From contig CAYTZG010000011.1 in the NCBI GenBank assembly GCA_964442435.1, forward strand, positions 1 through 56,646: a stretch of 56,646 nucleotides of DNA. Direction: 5' to 3'. Shown here piece by piece: positions 1-8,893 of this stretch. The position numbers and the translations under genes are program-made. This stretch comes from CAMXAS01 sp964442435 (GTDB taxonomy: Bacteria; Bacteroidota; Bacteroidia; Bacteroidales; P3). Every line of letters starts with the position of its first letter. Within the stretch, counting starts at the first letter, position 1. The notes below the pieces were generated by a model. The model was not told where the DNA came from. It did not search any database and was given only the letters and a program-made list of their open reading frames with translations.

Positions 1-773
1 ATATGGAAGATGCCGAACGCATGATAAAGAGAGCCCAGGAAGTGGTGGCCAAGACAGGCGGCGGTATCCTCGTGATTACCGAAGGTGTTTACGGCATGAC
101 CGGTGAGGCGGGCAACGTAGGCGGTTTGGCCGAACTCAAGAAGAAATACGATTTCCGTTTGATGGTGGACGATGCGCACGGTGTCGGCGTGATGGGGCCC
201 AATGGCCGCGGTATTGGCGAACATTTCGGTTGCGAAGAAGCCATCGACCTCCATATCGGCACCTTCGCCAAGAGTTTCGCCTTGATTGGCGGCTTTGTGG
301 CGGGTAAAAAGGAAATCATCCGCTACCTGCGTTTCAATATGCGCAGTCAGATTTACGCCAAGAGCCTGCCGATGCCTTTGGTTATCGGGGCGCAAAAGCG
401 TTTGCAGATGATGAAGGATCATCCCGAATTGCGCGAACACCTCTGGACGATTGTACACGCTATCCAGAATGGCTTCCGCGACGGCGGTTTCAATATCGGC
501 AAAACCAACACCTGCGTTACCCCGGTATTCCTCAACGGCAGCGTAGCCGAAGCCACGCAGTTGACCTACGATGTACGCGAGGTATATAACCTGTTCTGCT
601 CCATCGTCACCTATCCGGTTATTCCGAAGGGCATGATTATCTTGCGTATCATCCCCACCGCCGTCCACACTTTGGAAGACGTGGAATATACGCTCAAGGT
701 GTTCAACACGGTCAAGGCGAAGTTGGACAGCGGCGAATACGCCAAGATGGGCCTCAAGTCCATGACGGCCTAA
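1..773 (+). CDS. spt: Serine palmitoyltransferase-like alpha-oxoamine synthase (3' part)
   Basis: The gene is cut by the window start; 256 residues remain of a family usually near 395 residues long, so the true start lies upstream of base 1. It is a PLP-dependent alpha-oxoamine synthase, the group that condenses an amino acid with an acyl-CoA. Numbering from the first visible ATG (base 3), the cofactor-contacting DDAHG motif is at residues 56-60 and the Schiff-base lysine sits in GTFAKS (Lys90). In Bacteroidota this family includes serine palmitoyltransferase, the first step of sphingolipid synthesis, and that is the preferred call. 2-amino-3-ketobutyrate CoA ligase (Kbl) and 8-amino-7-oxononanoate synthase (BioF) share these motifs and cannot be fully excluded without the N-terminal half. 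A strong terminator follows. Confidence 0.8.
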   Translation, partial: MEDAERMIKRAQEVVAKTGGGILVITEGVYGMTGEAGNVGGLAELKKKYDFRLMVDDAHGVGVMGPNGRGIGEHFGCEEAIDLHIGTFAKSFALIGGFVAGKKEIIRYLRFNMRSQIYAKSLPMPLVIGAQKRLQMMKDHPELREHLWTIVHAIQNGFRDGGFNIGKTNTCVTPVFLNGSVAEATQLTYDVREVYNLFCSIVTYPVIPKGMIILRIIPTAVHTLEDVEYTLKVFNTVKAKLDSGEYAKMGLKSMTA

Positions 774-805
774 GCGGCGAAGCCGATACGGCCCGCGCCG
801 AAACG

Positions 806-852
806 AAAAACCTCCCGTTCCAAGGCATGATCCGAAGGACGGGAGGTTTTTT
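806..852. terminator. Bidirectional terminator between spt and dapA
   Basis: An A-run, a CCTCCCGT stem arm, a loop, the matching ACGGGAGG arm and a T-run form a rho-independent hairpin. It lies between the converging ends of the spt-like gene (+) and dapA (-) and has A/T tracts on both sides, so it can serve both. Confidence 0.85.
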
Positions 853-871
853 ATTTGCCGTTGAGGCCAGG

Positions 872-1753
872 TTATGCGGGACGGACGGCGGAGGCGATGC
901 GCCGCGACAAATCCGCCGAAGCTTCGACGAGCGGCAGACGCAAGACGTTTTCGCACAGGCCGATATGGTGCAAGGCGGCCTTGATGCCGACCGGATTGCC
1001 TTCTTCAAAAAACAGCCGGATAAGCGGCAGGGCCTTGAAATGACAGGCGCGGGCCTCTTCCAGACGGCCTTGGCGCACGGCCTCCACCATCTGCTTGAAG
1101 ACTTCGGGCATGAAGTTGGCCGACGTGCTGATGACGCCGTCGCCGCCCAGACAGAGCAGCGGAAACGTGAGCGCGTCGTCGCCGGACAGGACGGCGAAGC
1201 CTTTGGGCCGCCGTGCCAGCAGGTCGTCGATTTGGCGCAGGTTGCCCGAAGCCTCCTTTACGCCCGCGATGCCCGGCACCTCGTTGGCCAGACGGAGCAA
1301 CGTGGCCGTTTCCACATTGACGCCCGTGCGCGAGGGAATGTTATATACGATGACCGGCTTGGGCGAGGCCGCTGCCACGGTCTTGTAGTGTGCGAACAGG
1401 CCTTCCTGACCCGGTTTGTTATAGTAGGGCGCCACCGACAGCACGTAGTCGAAGCCTTCTGGCAGGCGCGCGCACTGGGCGGCCACGGCGGCCGTATCGT
1501 TGCCGCCAATCCCCAATACGAGCGGCAGCCGGCCCCCGTTCAGGGCGACGACGGCTTGGCAGACGTCCTGTTTCTCGGCGGCCGACAGCGTCGGCGCTTC
1601 GCCCGTCGTACCCAATACGACGATGAAATCGGTCTTTCGTTCGGTAATATAGGCGACGACGCGTTCCAAGGCCTTGAAGTCGATGTGGCCGTTGCGGTCG
1701 AAAGGGGTAATCAGGGCGGTGCCCACGCCGGATAGAGAGGCGGTCGGTTCCAT
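872..1753 (-). CDS. dapA: 4-hydroxy-tetrahydrodipicolinate synthase
   Basis: A 293-residue DapA of normal length. It condenses pyruvate with aspartate semialdehyde, the committed step towards diaminopimelate and lysine, in the cytoplasm. The TIM-barrel signatures are clear: GTTGE near residues 48-52 for pyruvate binding, the catalytic Tyr137 in VYNIPSRTG, and the Schiff-base Lys166 in GVKEASG. N-acetylneuraminate lyase is related, but the residue pattern fits DapA. It follows the DUF6913 gene with a 17-base gap on the same strand, and the two probably form one transcript. Diaminopimelate made here feeds the cross-link peptide that Mpl, encoded about 4 kb away, recycles. Confidence 0.95.
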   Translation of the reverse strand: MEPTASLSGVGTALITPFDRNGHIDFKALERVVAYITERKTDFIVVLGTTGEAPTLSAAEKQDVCQAVVALNGGRLPLVLGIGGNDTAAVAAQCARLPEGFDYVLSVAPYYNKPGQEGLFAHYKTVAAASPKPVIVYNIPSRTGVNVETATLLRLANEVPGIAGVKEASGNLRQIDDLLARRPKGFAVLSGDDALTFPLLCLGGDGVISTSANFMPEVFKQMVEAVRQGRLEEARACHFKALPLIRLFFEEGNPVGIKAALHHIGLCENVLRLPLVEASADLSRRIASAVRPA

Positions 1754-1770
1754 ATATCAATCAGAGGTTA

Positions 1771-2364
1771 TCAGAAGTTGTCGAGGTAACACAATAATAA
1801 GTCCAAGCGCTCGCGCAAGCCACGCCCTTCGGTCGGTTTGAGCGTCAGGTCGTAGGGTGACTGCTTGAGCGGCAGTTCCTTGACGAAGGCCACCTTGAAC
1901 TGTGCCGGCAACAGGCAGGCCATATAGGCGTCCACATAATGGAAACGCTCGGACGTGTCGAGCAACAGGTGAAACGATTGCTCGGTGGCTTCGGCAAGGC
2001 GTTGGCGGTAAAGGGCCTTGGGACAGCGGTCAAACGCCAAATCCTGCGGCGTGATGACGAAGAGCCGTTTGGACTCGTCGGTGGCCACGGGGGGCGGGGG
2101 CGTGCCCGCCTTGTCGCCGTTTCCGGCCGTGGCCTTGGGCGCGCTCGGCCAATAGACGAAACGGTAGACCTTGATGCCTTTCTGCGCGAGGTCGGCCGCA
2201 AACGCGTTGAACGTGCGGAATTGGTCCGGCGATTCGTACACGCCATAGACCACGGCCGTGCCGACTTCGGTCAGCTTGAGGCCGCGTCCCCGGCGCTGCG
2301 TCTTCTGCAACCCCGTTGTGGCGTAGTGCCAAAGGAAATCCCGTATGCGTTCGATTAAAATCAT
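1771..2364 (-). CDS. DUF6913-type conserved protein
   Basis: A 197-residue soluble protein of unknown function, with no signal peptide or membrane segment. It resembles the small Bacteroidota family (DUF6913) often found beside dapA; this assignment is from memory of the sequence style and synteny. The middle holds a low-complexity Gly/Thr/Pro stretch (residues about 80-93) and the C-terminus is Leu-rich. It is transcribed away from the transketolase operon; the intergenic region carries the overlapping promoter for that operon, while on the minus strand only a weak match (TTTG-N19-TAATTTTA) is visible. Co-transcription with dapA is likely; a role in lysine or cell-wall synthesis is only a guess from position. 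Confidence 0.75.
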   Translation of the reverse strand: MILIERIRDFLWHYATTGLQKTQRRGRGLKLTEVGTAVVYGVYESPDQFRTFNAFAADLAQKGIKVYRFVYWPSAPKATAGNGDKAGTPPPPVATDESKRLFVITPQDLAFDRCPKALYRQRLAEATEQSFHLLLDTSERFHYVDAYMACLLPAQFKVAFVKELPLKQSPYDLTLKPTEGRGLRERLDLLLCYLDNF

Positions 2365-2408
2365 GTATTTCCCCTATTAGGAGAGGTAAAATTACAAAAA
2401 AAAGCAGA

Positions 2409-2440
2409 TTTGGCAAATGGCCATATTTGTACTATATTTG
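2409..2440 (+). promoter_or_regulatory. Bacteroidota-type promoter of the transketolase operon
   Basis: TTTG at 2409-2412, a 20-base spacer and TATATTTG at 2433-2440 match the -33/-7 pattern of the primary sigma factor of this phylum exactly. The ATG of the first gene lies 25 bases further on, which supports the start at 2466 rather than earlier in-frame codons. Confidence 0.8.
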
Positions 2441-2465
2441 TAAGTTGTTAAAAATCTCTGTTAAG

Positions 2466-3311
2466 ATGCTTAATACCACTGAATTGAATGCGACTGCCTG
2501 CCAAATCCGGCGGGATGTCATCCGCATGATCCACGGGGCTAAATCCGGCCACACGGGCGGCTCTTTGGGATGCGCCGATTATTTTACGGTGCTGTATTTT
2601 AATGTTATGCGGCACAACCCGCAGGCTTTCCGCATGGACGGCAAAGGGGAAGACCTCTTCTTCCTTTCCAACGGGCATATCTCGCCGGTGCTTTACAGCA
2701 CGCTGGCGCGTTGCGGCTATTTCCCGATCGATGAATTGGGCACGTTCCGCAAACTCCATACGCGTTTGCAGGGCCACCCGAGCACGCAGCATCACCTGCC
2801 GGGCGTCCGCATGGCTTCCGGTTCGCTCGGACAGGGCCTTTCCAATGCCGTGGGCGCGGCCTTGGCCAAGAAGATGGACAAGGACGCCGGTATCGTCTAT
2901 ACGTTGCACGGCGACGGCGAATTGGGCGAGGGGCAGATTTGGGAAGCCGCGATGTTCGCGGGCGCCAAGGGCGTGGATAACCTCATTTCGACGATTGACT
3001 GCAACGGCCTTCAGATAGACGGTTCCACCAAGGCGGTTTTGGACTTGGGCGACCTGCGCGCCAAATTCGAATCGTTCAACTGGACGGTGCTGGAAATGAA
3101 CGGTCACGACGTGGCCGAAATCGAAAAGACGCTGAATCAGGCCAAGGGGCTCTGCGGACAGGGCAAACCCATCATGATTCTCATGAAGACCGAAATGGGC
3201 CACGGCGTGGATTTCATGGCCAACGACAACAAATGGCACGGCACGGCGCCCAACGACGAACAGGCGGCCGCCGCCTTGGCGCAGTTGCCGGTAACTTTGG
3301 GCGACTATTAG
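2466..3311 (+). CDS. Transketolase, N-terminal (TPP-binding) subunit
   Basis: A 281-residue protein that corresponds to the thiamine-diphosphate-binding third of transketolase, here as its own gene. The SGHTGGSLG segment (residues 27-35), the HPS motif near 104-106, and the TPP/Mg motif starting GDG at 149-151 and closing with Asn180 are all present. It would pair with the product of the gene at 4750 to make a two-subunit enzyme, as known in Archaea, Clostridia and some Bacteroidota. The start at ATG 2466 is chosen because it follows the promoter and opens with a normal transketolase N-terminus; the frame stays open further upstream. An unrelated vWA gene separates it from its partner. Confidence 0.92.
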   Translation: MLNTTELNATACQIRRDVIRMIHGAKSGHTGGSLGCADYFTVLYFNVMRHNPQAFRMDGKGEDLFFLSNGHISPVLYSTLARCGYFPIDELGTFRKLHTRLQGHPSTQHHLPGVRMASGSLGQGLSNAVGAALAKKMDKDAGIVYTLHGDGELGEGQIWEAAMFAGAKGVDNLISTIDCNGLQIDGSTKAVLDLGDLRAKFESFNWTVLEMNGHDVAEIEKTLNQAKGLCGQGKPIMILMKTEMGHGVDFMANDNKWHGTAPNDEQAAAALAQLPVTLGDY

Positions 3312-3315
3312 AAGC

Positions 3316-4725
3316 GTGAAGCGGAATACCCTACATAGAAAGTGGCGGGGCTTTTGGCTCCTGTCGGCGGTGGCGGCGGGTTGTCTTTTCGGGCAGCCCT
3401 CGGTTTCGGAACTGCGGGCGCAGACGACGAACCGCGTGCTGTTGATTTACGACGCGTCCAATTCGATGAACGCGCGTTGGCAGAGCGACACGAAGATGGC
3501 GATTTCCAAGCGGCTGCTCATGAACATTCTGGACAGCCTGCAAGGCACGCCCAACCTGCAGATGGCCCTGCGCGTGTACGGCCATCAGAGCCAGTATCCG
3601 CCCTTGGACTGCCACGACACGCGTTTGGAAGTGCCGTTCGAGCCAAATAACGTGGCCAAAATCATCCACAGCATCCGGATGTTGAAGCCGAAGGGCGCCA
3701 CGCCCATCGCGTATGCGCTGGAACAGGCCGCCAACGACTTTCCGCCTTGCGACAACTGCCGCAACCTCATTATCCTCATTACCGACGGCATTGAGGAATG
3801 CGACGGCGACCCCTGCGCGGCTTCGGCCTATCTGCAAACCAAGGGCATTTCGCTCAAACCGTTCATCATCGGCATCGGCGACAACTTCTCGACGAGTTTC
3901 CAATGTGTGGGCGAATATTACGACGCCTCCAAGGAGGAGGATTTCGGACGGGCGTTCGAAGTCGTGATTTCGCACGCGCTCGACCATACGTCGGCTCAGG
4001 TCAATCTGCTGGACGAAAACGGCGAACCGACCGAAACCGACGTCAACATGACGTTCTACGACCATGTGTCGGGGAAGGTCGTGTACAACTACGTGCATAC
4101 GATCAACTACCGCGGTTTGCCCGACACGCTGACGCTCGACCCCTTGCGCGTCTATGACCTCGTCGTGCACACGCGGCCGGCCAGCCGTCTGGACAGCATC
4201 ACGCTGAAAACCGGCACGCATAACATCATCGGTTTGGATGCGCCTCAGGGCCGTCTGCAAATCCGGATGACGGGCTCGCGCACGAATATGGCCAAGAACC
4301 TCGCGTGCATCGTCCGGCAGAAGGATTCGGCGCAGACGTTGCACGTGCAGTATGTCAACGATATTGAAAAATATCGGAGCGGCCGCTACGACATCGAAAT
4401 CCTGTCGCTGCCGCGCATGATCGTGCGCGACGTGGAAATCCGGCCGCGGCAGACCACGAACGTGGATTTGCCGATGCCGGGCATCTTGGCCCTGAGCCGT
4501 CAGGGCGACGGCTGCGCGTCGCTGTATCAGGTCACCGACCGGGCCGGCACCGACAAGGAACAGTTGATACACGTCTTCGGCGAGACCTCGCGTATGGAGA
4601 CGCTCTACCTGCAACCGGGCCGGTATCGCGTCGTGAACCGCCCCAAATACAACCTGCGGACGACGGCCACGCGTGACAAGGAGTTCACGATAGAAGCCGG
4701 CGCCACCACCAAAATCACGTTATAA
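3316..4725 (+). CDS. Secreted von Willebrand factor A domain protein
   Basis: A 469-residue exported protein. The N-terminus has a basic stretch, a hydrophobic segment (residues about 13-26) and a likely signal-peptidase site near residues 34-37. The vWA domain runs from about 40 to 225 with an intact metal-ion (MIDAS) motif DASNS at 46-50, and a second acidic motif TDGIEECDGD with paired cysteines. Cys-rich spots (CDNC, CDGDPC) suggest periplasmic disulfides. The rest looks like beta-rich domains with no motif I know. It starts 4 bases after the transketolase N-subunit and ends 24 bases before the C-subunit, so it is co-transcribed with both. Substrate or partner is unknown; it could be an envelope protein that binds a metal-dependent ligand. 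Confidence 0.8.
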   Translation: MKRNTLHRKWRGFWLLSAVAAGCLFGQPSVSELRAQTTNRVLLIYDASNSMNARWQSDTKMAISKRLLMNILDSLQGTPNLQMALRVYGHQSQYPPLDCHDTRLEVPFEPNNVAKIIHSIRMLKPKGATPIAYALEQAANDFPPCDNCRNLIILITDGIEECDGDPCAASAYLQTKGISLKPFIIGIGDNFSTSFQCVGEYYDASKEEDFGRAFEVVISHALDHTSAQVNLLDENGEPTETDVNMTFYDHVSGKVVYNYVHTINYRGLPDTLTLDPLRVYDLVVHTRPASRLDSITLKTGTHNIIGLDAPQGRLQIRMTGSRTNMAKNLACIVRQKDSAQTLHVQYVNDIEKYRSGRYDIEILSLPRMIVRDVEIRPRQTTNVDLPMPGILALSRQGDGCASLYQVTDRAGTDKEQLIHVFGETSRMETLYLQPGRYRVVNRPKYNLRTTATRDKEFTIEAGATTKITL

Positions 4726-4749
4726 ACAACGCATAAAAAACAAAACGAT

Positions 4750-5709
4750 ATGAATCCCTATCAGTTTAAAGAAAAGAAAGATACGCGCTCCGGTTTCGGA
4801 GCCGGGCTGTTGGAAGCCGGTAAACGTCATCCCGAAGTCGTGGCGTTGGCGGCCGACCTCAAAGGTTCGGTCAAGATGGACGCTTTCGCCAAGGCGTTCC
4901 CCGAACGTTTCATTCAGGTGGGCATCGCCGAAGCCAATATGGTTTCGATGGCGGCCGGTCTGGCCTTGTGCGGCAAGATTCCTTTCACGGGCACGTTCGC
5001 CGAATTCGCGACGGGTCGGGTTTATGACCAAATCCGTCAGTCGGTGGCCTATTCCAACCAAAACGTCAAGATTTACGCGCCGCACGCCGGCGTCAGCGTA
5101 GGCGAGGACGGCGCCACGCACCAGGCCTTGGAAGACATGGGCATGATGCGCATGATGCCGAACATGACCGTGATTCATCCCTGCGACTACAACCAGGCCT
5201 ATCAGGCCACGTTGGCCGTGGCCGAACACAACGGCCCCGTCTATCTGCGTTGCGGCCGCCCGGAAGTGCCCAACTTCACCGACCCGAACAAGCCGTTTGA
5301 AATCGGCAAGGCCGACGTGTTGCTCGAAGGTACGGACGTGACGCTGGCCGCCATCGGCCACCTCGTATGGCCGGCTTTGGAAGCCGCCGAAATATTGGCC
5401 GAAAAGGGCATCAAGGCCGAAGTTATCTGCGTTTCGACGCTCAAGCCGTTGGATACGCCCTGTATCCTGAAATCCGTTTTGAAGACGGGCTGCCTCGTCA
5501 GCTGCGAGGAACACCAGCTCAACGGCGGCCTCGGCGACGCCATCGCGCAGTTCCTGTGCCGCACGGTGCCGACCCCCATGGAAATGGTGGGCATGGACGA
5601 CCGCTTCGGTCAGAGCGGCAAGCCGATGGAACTCATGGATTTCTATGGTCTGAACGCGGCCGGCATCGTCGAAAAGGCGGAGAAAGTGCTGGAACGCAAG
5701 GCCCGTTAA
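4750..5709 (+). CDS. Transketolase, C-terminal (pyrimidine-binding) subunit
   Basis: A 319-residue protein that matches the central and C-terminal domains of transketolase. It carries the catalytic-glutamate segment VGIAEANMVSMAAGLA, the FAEFATGRVYDQIRQ region, and the C-terminal regulatory-like domain ending in LGDAIAQFL and DRFGQSG. With the 281-residue N-subunit it gives about 600 residues, close to a one-chain transketolase. The enzyme moves two-carbon units between sugar phosphates in the pentose phosphate pathway. DXP synthase shares the fold, but the two-gene arrangement and the GIAEANM context favour transketolase. mpl follows after 13 bases. Confidence 0.92.
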   Translation: MNPYQFKEKKDTRSGFGAGLLEAGKRHPEVVALAADLKGSVKMDAFAKAFPERFIQVGIAEANMVSMAAGLALCGKIPFTGTFAEFATGRVYDQIRQSVAYSNQNVKIYAPHAGVSVGEDGATHQALEDMGMMRMMPNMTVIHPCDYNQAYQATLAVAEHNGPVYLRCGRPEVPNFTDPNKPFEIGKADVLLEGTDVTLAAIGHLVWPALEAAEILAEKGIKAEVICVSTLKPLDTPCILKSVLKTGCLVSCEEHQLNGGLGDAIAQFLCRTVPTPMEMVGMDDRFGQSGKPMELMDFYGLNAAGIVEKAEKVLERKAR

Positions 5710-5722
5710 TCGCATAAAACAT

Positions 5723-7081
5723 ATGGGAAGAATACATTTTATCGCCATCGGCGGCAGCGCGATGCACAATCTGGCCATCGCGCTGCATCTGAGCGGCTAT
5801 ACGGTCAGCGGTTCGGACGATGAGATTTTCGATCCGGCCAAAAGCCGTCTGGCGCAATACGGGCTGTTGCCGGCGCAAGCCGGTTGGTTTCCGGAAAAGA
5901 TAGACCGCGGTCTGGAAGCCGTCATCCTGGGGATGCACGCGCGGGAAGACAACCCGGAACTGTTGCAGGCCAAGGCGCTCGGCCTTAAAATCTATTCCTA
6001 TCCCGAATATCTGTACGAACAGTCGCGCCGGCAGACGCGGGTGGTCATCGGCGGTAGCCACGGCAAGACGACGGTTACGGCCATGATCCTGCACGTGCTC
6101 AAAGGCGTGGGCATGAACTGCAACTATATGGTGGGCGCGCCGCTGGCGGGCTTCGACGTCATGGTGCGGCTCGACCCCACGGCGCCCGTCATGGTCATAG
6201 AGGGCGACGAATACCTGACTTCGCCCATCGACCGCCGGCCCAAGTTCCATCTCTATCATCCGCATATCGCCGTCATCAACGGCATCGCTTGGGATCATAT
6301 CAACGTTTTCCCCACCTTCGACATCTATACCGAACAGTTCGACATCTTCGCGCGCAGCGTGGAGCAGGGCGGGAAACTCATCTATTATGCGGGAGACCCG
6401 GAGGTGAAACGCATAGGGGAGCGGTTTGCGGCCCAGCGGCAGGACGCGGCGGCCGTGGCCTACGGCGTGCCCGACTACCGCATCGACAACGGCATCACCT
6501 ATTGGCACGATACGCCCTTGCAGGTGTTCGGCCGCCACAACCTGCAGAACATAGAGGCGGCCAAGGCGGTCTGTCTGGCCTTGGGCGTGGCGGAAGCCGA
6601 TTTCGTGCGGCTGATTGCCGGCTTCAAGGGGGCGTCCCGCCGTCTGGAACGCATTGCGGACGGGCAGGGCACGACCGTGTTCAAGGATTTCGCGCATTCG
6701 CCCTCCAAACTGGAAGCCACGATTCAAGCCGTCAAGGAGCAGTTTCCGGAACGCCGGCTGGTGGCCTGCATGGAACTGCATACGTTCAGCAGCCTGAGCC
6801 GTGAGTTCCTTTCGCATTACAAGGGCTGCATGGACAAGGCCGACGTGGCGGTGGTCTATTACAACCCGCACGCCATCGCGCACAAGAAACTGCCGCCCAT
6901 TACCGACGAGATGGTGTTCGAGGGTTTCGGACGGGCGGATTTGCAAGTCTATCACGACAGCGCGGCCTTGACGGCCGATTTGAAAAGCCGTTCCTGGCAG
7001 GGTACGAACCTGTTGTGGATGACGTCGGGAAATTTCGACGGGGTGGATGAACGCGCGCTGGCGCGGGAAATCACCGATTGA
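5723..7081 (+). CDS. mpl: UDP-N-acetylmuramate:L-Ala-gamma-D-Glu-mDAP ligase
   Basis: A 452-residue Mur ligase of the Mpl type, which re-attaches recovered murein tripeptide to UDP-MurNAc during peptidoglycan recycling in the cytoplasm. The N-terminal UDP-binding Rossmann segment (HFIAIGGSAM, residues 5-14) and the ATP P-loop GGSHGKTT (110-117) are intact. The segment VIEGDEY and the C-terminal DFAHSPSKLEATI region are typical of the MurC/Mpl branch. MurC is the main alternative; the GSAMHNLA start and the missing MurC GTHGKTT form favour Mpl. It is last in the transketolase operon and converges with the lptE-like gene, only three bases apart. Confidence 0.9.
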   Translation: MGRIHFIAIGGSAMHNLAIALHLSGYTVSGSDDEIFDPAKSRLAQYGLLPAQAGWFPEKIDRGLEAVILGMHAREDNPELLQAKALGLKIYSYPEYLYEQSRRQTRVVIGGSHGKTTVTAMILHVLKGVGMNCNYMVGAPLAGFDVMVRLDPTAPVMVIEGDEYLTSPIDRRPKFHLYHPHIAVINGIAWDHINVFPTFDIYTEQFDIFARSVEQGGKLIYYAGDPEVKRIGERFAAQRQDAAAVAYGVPDYRIDNGITYWHDTPLQVFGRHNLQNIEAAKAVCLALGVAEADFVRLIAGFKGASRRLERIADGQGTTVFKDFAHSPSKLEATIQAVKEQFPERRLVACMELHTFSSLSREFLSHYKGCMDKADVAVVYYNPHAIAHKKLPPITDEMVFEGFGRADLQVYHDSAALTADLKSRSWQGTNLLWMTSGNFDGVDERALAREITD

Positions 7082-7084
7082 AAA

Positions 7085-7615
7085 TTACCAGTTGACGAAC
7101 GCCCGCTGATAGATATCTTCGACGAGTTGGGTTGAAATCGTTTCAATCAGCCCGTCTTCCACGGCATTCAGATTGATTTGGGCATCCCAGTCTTCGTAGC
7201 GTGTAAACGTCTGTTCAAAGTTGCTCTTGGGGTCGAAACGGCTCACGTAGCGCACGCGCACGCCGATGGTCAGACGGTTCTTGGCGGCCTGGTCGTTGCT
7301 CTGCAACGCGATGGGCGCGATGTTGTACTGCGAAATCTCGCCCGTAATCGTAATGTCGGCCACGCCGCTGTAGACTTGCGTCAAATTGCTCTGCGACACG
7401 AAGTATTCCTGCAACTTATCCGAAAACACCGTGCTCAACGTCGGCTGGACGGTGGGCGCCTTGTTCTTGAAATAGCCGATGTTGATGGTCTTGGCTTCGG
7501 GCGGAATGGAGGCGCCCGTAAACGAATAGATGCCGCAGCCGCTCAGGAGGAACGTCAACCCGAGCGCGATACCGCCCAAACGGTACAACCGCCTTATGAC
7601 CGACCGCGTATGCAT
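7085..7615 (-). CDS. lptE: LptE-like LPS-assembly lipoprotein
   Basis: A 176-residue lipoprotein with a signal peptide and lipobox LLSGC (lipid-bearing Cys near residue 27). The mature part has the INIGYFKN and QPTLSTVFSDKLQEYF pattern of the Bacteroidota LptE family, the plug partner of LptD in delivering LPS to the outer leaflet. The gene starts directly after the stop codon of the sigma-54 activator with no gap, an arrangement common in this phylum. Function is inferred from family and context; sequence identity to proteobacterial LptE would be very low. Confidence 0.8.
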   Translation of the reverse strand: MHTRSVIRRLYRLGGIALGLTFLLSGCGIYSFTGASIPPEAKTINIGYFKNKAPTVQPTLSTVFSDKLQEYFVSQSNLTQVYSGVADITITGEISQYNIAPIALQSNDQAAKNRLTIGVRVRYVSRFDPKSNFEQTFTRYEDWDAQINLNAVEDGLIETISTQLVEDIYQRAFVNW

Positions 7616-8887
7616 TTATTTGAGTAAACTGTATTCTTTGATTTTCCGATAAATCGTGCGCTCCGAAATGCCCAACTCCTCGGCGGCCTTGCGGCGGTTG
7701 CCCGCGTGTTTCTTCAAGGCCTGCTCGATGAGCGCCTGTTCCCGCTTGCCGAGGCTCAAATCCTCCTCCACGGGCTCCAGCGTGCCGAGGTCGATATCCG
7801 AAATGACATCGGAAACCGTCCGGTTCTCCCGCACGGGCTTGGGCTCCGCCGCGGTCGGGTAGGGCGTGATGCCGCCCTTGCCGTGCTCGGCCGGCAGTAT
7901 CGTGTACGCGGCCTCCGAGCCCCGGCCCGGCATTTCCACGGTATTCAGGCGCGGTTCCTCCTTGCGGTTCAACTCCTGCGCCATGAAGCGCTTGAGCTCA
8001 TGGATGTCTTTCTGCATATCGAACAGCACCGAATACAGAATCTCGCGTTCCGTCATGCCGTTTTGGTCGGGCCGCGTCTGCAACACGGGCAGGAGCGAAT
8101 GCCGCGCTTCGTCCGGCAACGCCCGTTGCAGGGCCTCCGCGCTCAGCAGCCGTTCCTTTTCGATAATCGTCAGCTGTTCGGTAATGTTCTTCAATTCGCG
8201 CACGTTGCCCGGCCAACGGTAGGCCGTCAGCAGGTTGCGCGCCTCCGCGCTCAGTTCCAAGGGCGGAATCCGGTATTTCTCGCTCGTGTCGGACGAGAAT
8301 TTGCGGAACAGCAGCGGGATGTCTTCGGGGCGGTCGTGCAGGGCCGGCACCTGAATCGTAATCGCGTTCAGACGATAGTACAGATCCTCGCGGAACTTGC
8401 CTTTCTGAATGGCCTCCGGAATATTGACGTTCGTGGCGGCCACGATGCGGACATTCGTTTTCTGCGGCTTGGAGGAGCCCACTTTGAGGAATTCCCCGGT
8501 TTCCAACACGCGCAACAGACGCACCTGCGTGGAAAGCGGCAGTTCGGCCACCTCGTCCAAAAACACGGTGCCGCCGTTCGCTTCCTCGAAATAACCCTTG
8601 CGGGCTTCCCGCGCATCGGTAAACGCGCCTTTCTCGTGCCCGAACAGCTCCGAATCGATGGTGCCCTCCGGGATGGCGCCGCAGTTGATGGCTACGTAAT
8701 TGCTATGTTTTCGGGCGCTCAACTCGTGGATAATTTTCGGAAAGAACTCCTTGCCCGAGCCGCTTTCCCCCAATACCAGCACGCTCAATTCCGTCGGCGC
8801 CACCTGAACCGCGATGTCCAGCGCGCGCAACAACAGCGGCGAATTGCCGATAATCCCGAAACGTTGCTTGATAGCCTGAATATCCAT
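7616..8887 (-). CDS. Sigma-54-dependent transcriptional activator without receiver domain
   Basis: A 423-residue bacterial enhancer-binding protein. The AAA+ domain holds Walker A GESGSGKE (residues 40-47), the sigma-54-contacting loop GAFTDA (87-92), Walker B GGTVFLDE (about 105-112), and an arginine-finger region FREDLYYRL. The C-terminus is a Fis-type helix-turn-helix (about 385-420). The AAA+ domain begins almost at residue 10, so there is no receiver, PAS or GAF input domain. Walker A ends in KE rather than the usual KE/KT; this variant is seen in active members. What signals it responds to is not visible. It is upstream of lptE on the same strand and downstream of yebC. Confidence 0.93.
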   Translation of the reverse strand: MDIQAIKQRFGIIGNSPLLLRALDIAVQVAPTELSVLVLGESGSGKEFFPKIIHELSARKHSNYVAINCGAIPEGTIDSELFGHEKGAFTDAREARKGYFEEANGGTVFLDEVAELPLSTQVRLLRVLETGEFLKVGSSKPQKTNVRIVAATNVNIPEAIQKGKFREDLYYRLNAITIQVPALHDRPEDIPLLFRKFSSDTSEKYRIPPLELSAEARNLLTAYRWPGNVRELKNITEQLTIIEKERLLSAEALQRALPDEARHSLLPVLQTRPDQNGMTEREILYSVLFDMQKDIHELKRFMAQELNRKEEPRLNTVEMPGRGSEAAYTILPAEHGKGGITPYPTAAEPKPVRENRTVSDVISDIDLGTLEPVEEDLSLGKREQALIEQALKKHAGNRRKAAEELGISERTIYRKIKEYSLLK

Positions 8888-8893
8888 ATCTTA

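Noticed and set aside
827..1735. A 302-codon open frame on the plus strand opposite dapA.
   Set aside because: It is the mirror of a well-supported gene in GC-rich DNA; the product is Arg/Gly/Ala-rich with no motif.
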